The notes under the pieces are model-generated. The model made no database searches. It saw nothing but the letters and a program-made list of their open reading frames with translations, and was not told the DNA's origin. A stretch of DNA of 64,000 bases from Stictocephala bisonia (taxonomy: Eukaryota > Arthropoda > Insecta > Hemiptera > Membracidae): positions 124,001 through 188,000 of the forward strand of contig JAQJVL010000303.1 of NCBI GenBank assembly GCA_035578905.1. Direction: 5' to 3'. The stretch's first letter is position 1, and each line of letters begins with the position of its first letter. Of the stretch, positions 61,701-64,000 are shown in pieces. The position numbers and the translations under genes are program-made.

Positions 61701-64000
61701 TCCAATATGAGAGGCAAATGAGTGTTATGAGTGTAGATGAACGAGTGTAGTCATTGTTACTAACTACCGTCGACTGTTTCTCAGAAAGAGCTTTTTATTA
61801 ATAGCCTAATAGCTAAGGCAACTAGGGATCTACAGCTATATGTAGGATCTGAACCATGTAGTTAATGTCTGACATACAGCTAATTGACAAGCCTGACATG
61901 TAGTTCTCTTCCCTACACAACACCTGAACCTTGACTACCATCCAATATGGACAACCCGGACTTCTCTATTAGTGTCCACGTCAATGGTAACCATTGAGTG
62001 GATGCTGTGTTGGTATTAACAGGACAGAGTATAGAACCTATCGCCTACAATCTCCTCAACACTTTGTCTCCAAGTAGCTGGGTTACATCATTTCACCAGT
62101 GATCACTTTTTTGGTAATTTCAATTTAATATTACTGATTGCATATAAAAACAAAAAGATCCTTCAAACACAGTGGGAATGGATCTTCAGACCATCAGATT
62201 TTTCCTATTATCCAAAACATTTATATTCTATGGTTAAGTATAAGAGAGGACTATGAAGTCCTAATCCGACCATTTGTATGAAAAACAAATTCAATAAAGG
62301 CGTTTCTCAATTATTTTAGTCTTAATTGTTTACACAAATCTTTTTATTTGATTGTATGATTATTACTAAACTCTTGTATCAATTTATGTGTCCCATAAGT
62401 ATAACAGTAAAGGTTCAAGTCAAGTCTTTATTTGCACGTAACATTGGAAATAACATGTTACAAGGTAACAACCAACTGGTGCAGGCTAATAAAACGATTC
62501 TTTTCATTTTTTTCATGTAAATTTGTAATTATTAGTATTAATCAAATCAGTTCAAAATATTCATGCTGTTTTAATTTTACTAGTACTGTTGATGTAAATA
62601 GATACTTGTCTTATATTTTACTGCTGAAGGATTTAACGTAAAACTTCAGCCACAATATATTTACATAACTTAACACGTTCAGTGTGGGTGGACCGTATAC
62701 GGTCCACCGCCGGCCGGGCGCTGGTGGCGCGTGGACCGGGCCCATACCACGCTACACTGTTGTTGCTATGCAGTCAGTGTGAGCTCAGCTCTTGCGCGAG
62801 GTAGACTTTACGTTGGCCGCTATACAAATGTGAACCGTTCTATATTTTTGCGTTTTCCGTTTTTATCTATCGTTTTTTCGAGCGGAGTTTTACAATTAAT
62901 TATTGATGTAATTTAGTGATTTCTTCATGTAAATAAGTTTGTTCTTTATGTAAATAAGTGTGTTTAGTGTATATTATTGTAGTATTTAGTGTAATTTTTA
63001 CTGTTGAAACATGGCTGACAACACTGTTGATGACTTTGACTTGAGTGACGACATTATTACAAGTGAAGATTCTGACACCGAAAGTGACGAAATTGATGAT
63101 TATGATGAAGTTTTGAACCTTATTTGGTGCAACAACACTGCTGGACTCAAAAAATTAACTTTTTGAAGGACAATAAGCTATTGGTGGCCATACCTGGTGA
63201 TTGCTCACCTATTTATTGGTTTTCCAGCATCCCAAGGGGCTGATGGACCGTATCCAGACCACAACTTATGACGTCATAAACAACTTTTTCCCATGCTACA
63301 ACCAACTTCGTTTTGCTGTTTTTGGGCTGTCTATACCTTATGAAAAGTAAAATTAAATTTTATAGTACTTAGTTTCCCGGGTCGGTTAGAGTGTTTTTAC
63401 TATAGCACTGAACGTGTTAAATTGTGAACTGTAATACCAATAGGAGTAGTAAAAAAGTTGCTAGTTTAAATGATATAATTCACATGTGCACTCTACTAAG
63501 TGATAGCAAACATCATATAAGACTGGTTAAGGCAATTAGCAGGTGCAGTGATGAGCAAGGGATAAGCTTAACGTCTTGTAATATATGTACATAGGGTTTA
63601 TACCCAGTCACAGTAAAACAAATGTTTAAGGAATACCTGATACTCTTGGTGTTCATTTATCAATTAACTAAAACAATCTACATATTCATTATTTGTGTCT
63701 TAATTATTTCTTTTAATTTGTTGTAATATTTAGTGTAAACTTCTATTCTAAATGGTTGACACAAATCAAGAATCCTCAATTCATAATTTAATAATCAGTG
63801 TAGTTTAACTCTTGTATACTTGTACTGCTTTAGATAGGAAATGAACTGAATGGTTGTGTTTTAGGTTAGCAAGCACATACGTCCAGACAGGAGCTGATGT
63901 GAAGCGAGCCATCCTGAGGCTGGTGGAGCAACCTGTCCGTGCTATGGGCATGCATTCACCTGAGCTGCTCAAACTGGTAGAGGAGTGTCCCAAGGGTTCA
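23066..64000 (+). CDS. Sym: Symplekin, scaffold of pre-mRNA 3'-end processing (partial, 13 exons)
   Basis: Symplekin bridges cleavage/polyadenylation factors (CPSF73-CPSF100 and CstF64) in the nucleus. It acts on poly(A) mRNAs and, in animals, histone mRNAs, and its N-terminal HEAT domain binds the Ssu72 phosphatase. About 766 codons are present. The start at 23066 gives [15 protein letters not shown]. Exons 2-6 encode the HEAT-repeat domain (about residues 32-330), 7-9 a variable acidic/proline-rich linker, 10-12 the middle, and 13 enters the conserved C-terminal domain ([20 protein letters not shown]). All junctions keep phase except 54111/61078, where an exon is missing. The gene continues past 64000. 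Recognised from conserved stretches such as [18 protein letters not shown] and [17 protein letters not shown]. Confidence 0.96.
23888..24081 (+). CDS. Sym: Symplekin exon 2
   Basis: Acceptor TTTTCAG, donor GTAATT, ends phase 2. Encodes [20 protein letters not shown] and the first HEAT helices to GFMEEA. Confidence 0.95.
24082..25860. other. Intron 2 of symplekin
   Basis: 1.8 kb, holding the long-TIR element described at 24621-25261. The rest is unremarkable. Confidence 0.8.
24621..25261. mobile_element. Fold-back element with about 245-bp inverted arms
   Basis: Left arm about 24621-24865 and right arm about 25017-25261 are imperfect inverted copies. Shared blocks include GAACAGCTATCA, GAGATCGGTTGGCAT, GTGAACTATTGGAT and AAAACTGATAC. 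No ORF. The superfamily is unknown, and no target duplication could be fixed. Confidence 0.75.
25861..26094 (+). CDS. Sym: Symplekin exon 3
   Basis: Acceptor GATACAG, donor GTAAGA, ends phase 2. Encodes [18 protein letters not shown] through [18 protein letters not shown] repeats. Confidence 0.95.
27301..27942 (+). pseudogene. hAT transposase relic (C-terminal dimerisation region)
   Basis: [20 protein letters not shown] and [20 protein letters not shown] match the C-terminal hAT dimerisation motif layout (YPN...LR.LL..P......STL...K.YLRS.....RLS.LALL.IE). The catalytic core is not visible and the upstream codons look like filler. It is followed by a short SINE-like piece (27930-27978). Confidence 0.7.
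28278..28703 (+). repeat. 36-bp minisatellite array II, G-quadruplex-rich
   Basis: About ten units of the form ACCACTGTACGTGTATGGGT then GGGYGGGTGGGTCAAT, 32-36 bp each. The first two units are inverted. The junction is TACACGTACAGT facing ACTGTACGTGTA at 28324-28355. Several units contain four G3 runs with one-base loops. It is transcribed with symplekin in the G-rich sense. Long open frames here are by-products of the repeat. Confidence 0.93.
28745..29248 (+). mobile_element. piggyBac-like MITE, 504 bp
   Basis: TTAA at 28741-28744 and 29249-29252, perfect 14-bp TIR CCTCTCAACTGCTG. Near 29020-29160 a degenerate acidic piggyBac N-terminus can be read (start ATGGCGTCT, later [15 protein letters not shown]). 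An imperfect palindrome (ACGAGTTAAGTCGT) is centred 24 bases inside the left TTAA, and ACGACTGAAGTCGT recurs near 28807. Confidence 0.85.
29503..29650 (-). repeat. LINE 3' tail, candidate
   Basis: (AAT)n followed by TTTATTG-type sequence, similar in style to 52530-52680 and 62420-62545. No coding part. Confidence 0.35.
30198..31520. mobile_element. Non-autonomous hAT element, 1.3 kb
   Basis: Perfect 8-bp target duplication AATGTATT (30190-30197 and 31521-31528). TIRs CATGGCCGGTT and CAAGGCCGGTT. The interior has no transposase; an open frame at 31164-31622 crosses the right end and is not protein-like. Confidence 0.85.
32588..32743 (+). CDS. Sym: Symplekin exon 4
   Basis: Acceptor TACCCAG, donor GTGAGT, ends phase 2. 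Encodes [20 protein letters not shown] and DISL-like block [17 protein letters not shown]. Confidence 0.95.
32893..33112. repeat. Dispersed SINE-like repeat, copy 2, with tRNA-like head
   Basis: The left part shares GTGTAGATGAGCGAGTGGAG with the other copies. On the minus strand 33112-33031 has TAGGTCAGCTGGTTAAAGC (A box) and AGTTTGATCCC (B box), a tRNA-derived arrangement. Confidence 0.6.
33250..34600 (-). pseudogene. LINE reverse transcriptase relic
   Basis: Degenerate RT fragments in several frames. 33847-34128 holds the template-contact region ([20 protein letters not shown]). 33462-33719 holds [19 protein letters not shown], the RT motif just before the catalytic box. Many stops. A different copy from 18650-20290. 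Confidence 0.7.
34950..35470 (-). pseudogene. Gypsy-type RT/RNase H relic
   Basis: Minus-strand pieces resemble the RNase H region: [30 protein letters not shown]. Then a diverged segment in shifting frames down to 34950. Old, with in-frame stops, and unrelated to the intact-looking element at the left edge. Confidence 0.65.
35470..36894. other. Intron 4 sequence, mostly unrecognised
   Basis: Only a short hAT-end-like piece, CAGGGCTTTATTAATGCC then TTAGGGGCATCCC, is seen near 35768. Confidence 0.35.
36899..37864 (-). mobile_element. piggyBac-like relic, 966 bp
   Basis: TTAA at 36895-36898 and 37865-37868. Imperfect 13-bp TIRs CACATTCGATGCT and CACATTGAGTGCG. The minus strand near 37150-37230 keeps a decayed acidic N-terminus with [14 protein letters not shown], equivalent to [14 protein letters not shown] in the intact gene at 54941. 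So the right end is the 5' end; it has an imperfect palindrome (TCAC...GTGA) at the usual offset. A separate hairpin, CCTGCCGCAA and TTGCGGCAGG, lies near 37108-37131. Confidence 0.75.
37456..37837. repeat. Imperfect 191-bp tandem duplication inside the piggyBac relic
   Basis: Both copies begin CCAACTGGCTCAAAATGGC (37456 and 37647) and share GTGACGCGAGA, GCAAATCCGACC and CCGCCGGCAAC. Confidence 0.8.
37880..38095 (+). repeat. Dispersed SINE-like repeat, copy 3
   Basis: Matches 22556-22735 (inverted) and 61690-61890. It ends AACCACGTAGTGTTTGTCTG, a block also present at 27930-27978. Confidence 0.75.
38137..38285 (+). CDS. Sym: Symplekin exon 5
   Basis: Acceptor TTACAG, donor GTGAGT, ends phase 1. 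Encodes [20 protein letters not shown] and [20 protein letters not shown]. Confidence 0.95.
38750..40140 (+). mobile_element. Penelope-like element fragment
   Basis: Within 39616-39830 a frame reads [12 protein letters not shown] then [23 protein letters not shown] and GPPNLNIR, the C-terminal part of a GIY-YIG-type domain of Penelope-like retroelements. A hammerhead-ribozyme candidate follows at 39984-40030. The segment 39045-39250 is low-complexity AATTTTTTAAAG repeats. RT is missing. Left limit approximate. Confidence 0.6.
39984..40030 (+). ncRNA. Hammerhead ribozyme candidate
   Basis: Core CTGAAGA (39992-39998), a GC-rich stem (GGGGCC AGT GGCCCC), then GAAA (40015-40018). Outer bases TTAGTGA (39985-39991) can pair with TCACTAA (40023-40029). 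Penelope-like elements are known to carry minimal hammerheads of this type. Folding has not been computed. Confidence 0.5.
40313..40467 (+). CDS. Sym: Symplekin exon 6
   Basis: Acceptor TTTTAG, donor GTACGT, ends phase 0. Encodes [19 protein letters not shown] and [11 protein letters not shown], among the best-conserved parts of the HEAT domain. Confidence 0.96.
40468..41627. other. Intron 6 of symplekin
   Basis: AT-rich, 1.16 kb, no recognisable element. Confidence 0.6.
41628..41858 (+). CDS. Sym: Symplekin exon 7
   Basis: Acceptor TTTAAG, donor GTAAGA, phase 0 both sides. Encodes [18 protein letters not shown], a basic linker with a KRIKRS-like nuclear signal, then [19 protein letters not shown]. 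Confidence 0.95.
41975..42115 (-). repeat. LINE/SINE 3' tail fragment
   Basis: CTTTATTTTAGTGGCG...GGACTATACAGTCCTCTC resembles, inverted, the segment at 62240-62300 (GAGAGGACTATGAAGTCC ... AATAAAGG). Confidence 0.45.
42789..43496 (+). pseudogene. Harbinger accessory protein relic (Myb/SANT-like)
   Basis: Starts [13 protein letters not shown] and continues through [20 protein letters not shown] and, after frame changes, [14 protein letters not shown]. Harbinger elements usually encode a Myb/SANT-like partner that binds the ends and imports the transposase. The fold here is inferred from position and general pattern only. Several frameshifts. Confidence 0.45.
43771..43957 (+). pseudogene. Second, inverted fragment of Harbinger transposase
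   Basis: Encodes [20 protein letters not shown] on the plus strand and is an inverted near-copy of 44140-44324. It ends in three copies of a roughly 30-bp tandem (ATATGAATATGTAATTCCTC ..., 43945-44025). Confidence 0.75.
44020..44560 (-). pseudogene. Harbinger transposase relic (HARBI1-like)
   Basis: The minus strand reads [20 protein letters not shown], then a helix-turn-helix-like [18 protein letters not shown] and, after one stop, [20 protein letters not shown] and [18 protein letters not shown] carries the first catalytic Asp and RKG..S.NVQ is a hallmark of the family. The protein stops near ...SVYAE and lacks the rest of the DDE domain. Confidence 0.85.
45197..45467. repeat. 271-bp near-perfect hairpin (130-bp arms, 11-bp loop)
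   Basis: Arms 45197-45326 and 45338-45467 differ at one position that I can see. The loop is AGTAGAGGGAG. Each arm contains CTGAAGAAAATGCCTGTGGT followed by GTCGAAAATT, hammerhead-like core spacing. Related single-arm pieces occur at 49060-49140 and 54470-54595. Probably the end of a Penelope-like element in inverted duplicate (inference). Confidence 0.9.
45960..46400 (-). pseudogene. pogo/Tigger transposase relic (CENP-B-like N-terminus)
   Basis: Minus-strand reading: [32 protein letters not shown] (first helix-turn-helix), then [12 protein letters not shown] and [20 protein letters not shown] (CENP-B-type DNA-binding half). In-frame stops are present, and the DDE domain is not found downstream. 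Confidence 0.8.
47180..47344 (+). CDS. Sym: Symplekin exon 8
   Basis: Acceptor TTGTCAG, donor GTTAGT, phase 0. Encodes [20 protein letters not shown] and [20 protein letters not shown]. Confidence 0.96.
47590..47890 (-). pseudogene. mariner transposase relic (C-terminal)
   Basis: Minus-strand pieces [15 protein letters not shown] and [13 protein letters not shown] correspond to the mariner block HPPYSPDLAPSDYHL, which holds the last catalytic Asp of the DD34D triad, and to the C-terminal helix. Frame changes and stops. Ends not located. Confidence 0.65.
48667..48846 (+). CDS. Sym: Symplekin exon 9
   Basis: Acceptor TTTTCAG, donor GTAAGC, phase 0. Encodes an acidic run [12 protein letters not shown], a proline run APPVPPPPT and [15 protein letters not shown]. 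Confidence 0.95.
48847..49788. other. Intron 9, left part
   Basis: 49060-49140 resembles the hairpin arm of 45197-45467. 49150-49380 has a weak LINE-like RT flavour (near 49350, [13 protein letters not shown]) that I do not annotate further. Confidence 0.4.
49789..51392. mobile_element. Tigger/pogo-like non-autonomous element, 1.6 kb
   Basis: TA duplication at 49787-49788 and 51393-51394. Ends CAGTACAACTTTGATAAC and (reverse complement) TAGTGGAACCTTGATAAC. Both sides hold repeated GAGTTAT/GTTATCAAGG-type motifs typical of Tigger ends. No transposase is readable. Confidence 0.75.
52173..52314 (+). CDS. Sym: Symplekin exon 10
   Basis: Acceptor TTATCAG, donor GTAAGA, ends phase 1. Encodes [20 protein letters not shown] and [19 protein letters not shown]. 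Confidence 0.95.
52530..53080 (-). pseudogene. LINE C-terminus and 3' UTR
   Basis: Minus ORF 52706-53071 reads [32 protein letters not shown] and [20 protein letters not shown], the conserved C-terminal end of Jockey-type RT proteins, open to its stop. The 3' UTR follows to about 52530. A 5'-truncated insertion. Confidence 0.8.
53889..54111 (+). CDS. Sym: Symplekin exon 11
   Basis: Acceptor TTAACAG, donor GTAAGT, ends phase 2. Encodes [31 protein letters not shown] and [14 protein letters not shown]. Its phase does not fit the next visible exon at 61078. Confidence 0.95.
54300..54399. other. Assembly gap, 100 N
   Basis: Round size suggests unknown length. Most likely place for the missing symplekin exon. 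Confidence 0.99.
54470..54595 (+). repeat. Copy of the hairpin-arm repeat
   Basis: GAAAATTTGTGAGATTATGT through GCTGATATCCTATCTCTCCA matches one arm of 45338-45467. It lies just right of the gap. Confidence 0.8.
54645..56908 (+). mobile_element. piggyBac-like element, apparently complete, 2.26 kb
   Basis: TTAA at 54641-54644 and 56909-56912. TIRs CACGTTCGCTGCGG and CACGTTCACTGCTG. A 22-bp palindrome adjoins the left TIR (54658-54679; GGTCGCGCCG and CGGCGCGACC around TG). Further CGCCGTGCGGCG palindromes lie at 54702-54717 and, on the right, 56740-56755. One intact transposase ORF. All parts needed for an autonomous element appear to be present. Confidence 0.93.
54941..56563 (+). CDS. piggyBac-type transposase, intact, 540 aa
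   Basis: Excises and inserts TTAA-flanked DNA by a DDD nuclease. N-terminal 50 residues Ser/Asp/Glu-rich, then [13 protein letters not shown]. The catalytic Asp residues appear at D223 ([10 protein letters not shown]), D300 ([10 protein letters not shown]) and D402 ([10 protein letters not shown]), the piggyBac order. The C-terminal cysteine-rich domain (from C503) has [16 protein letters not shown] and ALCPGACF. Length is close to known piggyBac transposases (about 590 aa). No stop or frameshift, in contrast to the other four TTAA elements here. It sits in a symplekin intron in the same orientation. Domestication is possible but the intact ends argue for a mobile copy. Confidence 0.95.
   Translation: MASTSRKRPQRHVSDSSDSDTSVSCNEENGNTDNETFSTDSEDDCDYDITPPVWSIHTSGLKQIQFVREEKFLIPLPGTGKPIDFFNVLLDENILSIIVEHTNRNAVDVFTNNSKLTPKSRITKWKDITVNELRTFIGLFIHTGSIKLNRLNDYWKSHWLYSLTCFSRYMSRDRFLNILRCLHFKDPNAQYANERIAKIQQFVDYFNAKMENTYYPQRELSLDESMVLWRGRLLFRQYLKGKKHKYGIKLYTLSDPHGLILKFIVYCGVLDDLGGKGHAANVVLKLMENKLGVGHSLYMDNYYNSFDLTAKLLARDTYCTGTLRNDRKHNPKDVVAAVLKKGETIARYAEGVCIGKWRDKRVVTYISSEYENEIVQSINKRNVMREKPLPIVKYNGFMKGVDRGDMMMAYYPVERKTLRWYKKIAMHIIHMLLLNSHLLYNTYNTNTGKHKISFYNFRMSVLEELLPKPAEPLVALPLRGTDHTLNTLGPRPGKPNWSQRKDCRQCRANGIRKQTKYVCEACPGSPALCPGACFDTFHKN
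56913..57330. other. Intronic, nothing recognised
   Basis: No coding or repeat signal seen. Confidence 0.4.
57330..57830 (-). pseudogene. hAT-like transposase relic
   Basis: Minus-strand frames give [38 protein letters not shown] and TNFFLDLLL. The DEST...N.SSL.V pattern is typical of the hAT catalytic core start (ZBED5/ZMYM-like). The preceding open segment 57593-57814 would be its upstream part. Stops present, ends not located. Confidence 0.45.
57840..59690. other. A-rich intronic region, unassigned
   Basis: The plus strand is strongly A-rich, with GC-richer islands at 58130-58200, 58660-58860 and 59500-59640. The motif GACCGGCAATTT occurs twice (near 57740 and 58109). The open frame 58530-58847 (-) is not recognisable. 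It might be the untranslated region of a retroelement. Confidence 0.3.
59930..60340 (-). pseudogene. Penelope-like element relic with GIY-YIG motif
   Basis: The minus strand reads [20 protein letters not shown] followed by [19 protein letters not shown], i.e. the GIY and YIG signatures of the endonuclease. Preceded by [20 protein letters not shown]. Frame interrupted. RT not visible. Confidence 0.75.
60365..60475. repeat. AT-rich inverted repeats
   Basis: Several TAAAAAAATCCG/CGGATTATA blocks in both orientations form a low-complexity palindromic stretch between the Penelope relic and minisatellite III. Confidence 0.6.
60482..61005 (+). repeat. 36-bp minisatellite array III, ending 72 bases before a symplekin exon
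   Basis: Units of the CTGTATGGGTGGGCGGGTGG type, interrupted at 60597-60735 by unrelated AT-rich sequence. The left edge has CCATACAC facing GTGTATGG (60483-60510). Later units read AACACCATGCTTGTATGGG and CACTGAGCCTGTATGGGTGG. Confidence 0.92.
61078..61319 (+). CDS. Sym: Symplekin exon 12
   Basis: Acceptor TTCTGTAG, donor GTTAGT, starts phase 0 and ends phase 2. Encodes [40 protein letters not shown] and [18 protein letters not shown]. Confidence 0.95.
61690..61890 (+). repeat. Dispersed SINE-like repeat, copy 4
   Basis: GTGTAGATGAACGAGTGTAG, CCTAATAGCTAAGGCAAC, TAGGATCTGAACCATGTAG. Same family as 22556, 32893 and 37880. Confidence 0.75.
61891..62669. repeat. Intron 12 left part with LINE 3' tails
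   Basis: 62240-62300 and 62420-62545 (CAAGTCAAGTCTTTATTTGC ...) look like LINE 3' ends in different orientations. The rest is unrecognised. Confidence 0.4.
62674..63416 (+). mobile_element. piggyBac-like MITE, 743 bp
   Basis: TTAA at 62670-62673 and 63417-63420. Perfect 11-bp TIR CACGTTCAGTG. 22-bp palindrome at 62687-62708 (GGTGGACCGT, then ATACGGTCCACC). A related GATGGACCGTATCCAGAC block lies near the right side (63241-63258). Confidence 0.9.
63011..63166 (+). pseudogene. piggyBac transposase N-terminal remnant
   Basis: 51 codons and a stop: an acidic start [20 protein letters not shown], then [15 protein letters not shown], which aligns with [14 protein letters not shown] of the intact transposase. 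The rest of the gene is deleted. Confidence 0.8.
63865..64000 (+). CDS. Sym: Symplekin exon 13 (continues beyond window)
   Basis: Acceptor TGTTTTAG. It completes the Glu codon of exon 12 and encodes [37 protein letters not shown] and VEECPKGS, the start of the conserved C-terminal region. Open to the last base. Confidence 0.95.

Overview
The window looks like chromosomal DNA of an arthropod, most likely an insect with a large, AT-rich, transposon-loaded genome. A hemipteran would fit, but nothing here proves the order. The evidence is one spliced animal gene with GT-AG introns of up to about 6.5 kb, several piggyBac/TTAA elements, and Ty3/Gypsy, Jockey-like, Penelope-like, hAT, Harbinger, pogo and mariner sequences. 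There is no operon structure and no RNA gene.

The only recognised host gene is symplekin, the scaffold of the mRNA 3'-end cleavage/polyadenylation machinery. It lies on the + strand from 23066 and runs off the right edge. Thirteen coding exons can be placed with matching splice phases. The one break is between 54111 and 61078, where an exon of roughly 60 codons is absent and the assembly has a 100-N gap (54300-54399).

Left part (1-23 kb): a Ty3/Gypsy LTR retrotransposon on the - strand (10-6731) has inserted inside a 36-bp G-rich minisatellite. It is followed by a decayed transposase copy (7155-8690, +) and a 4.8-kb DNA transposon (9154-13923) with TIRs, a 4-bp target duplication, many copies of a subterminal motif and a spliced transposase gene on the - strand (Sola-like, tentative). 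A piggyBac relic (14875-16133) sits inside the C-terminus of a LINE. Then come a TIR element (17946-18635) and a LINE reverse transcriptase relic (18650-20290, -).

The symplekin introns (23-64 kb) are packed with mobile DNA. These are a long-TIR fold-back element (intron 2); hAT, minisatellite and piggyBac insertions (intron 3); SINE, LINE, Gypsy and piggyBac relics (intron 4); a Penelope-like fragment with a hammerhead-ribozyme candidate (intron 5); a Harbinger element, a 271-bp near-perfect hairpin and a pogo relic (intron 7); mariner (intron 8); a Tigger-like element (intron 9); and a LINE tail (intron 10). The gapped intron holds an apparently intact 540-aa piggyBac transposase gene, hAT-like and Penelope-like relics and a minisatellite. 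The last intron has a SINE-like repeat and a piggyBac MITE.

Two patterns recur. Five separate TTAA elements carry an inverted repeat centred at one fixed distance from the 5' TTAA; in three it is a 22-bp palindrome with perfect 10-bp arms but unrelated sequence. Three 36-bp minisatellite arrays made of G-quadruplex motifs each begin with a head-to-head inversion.
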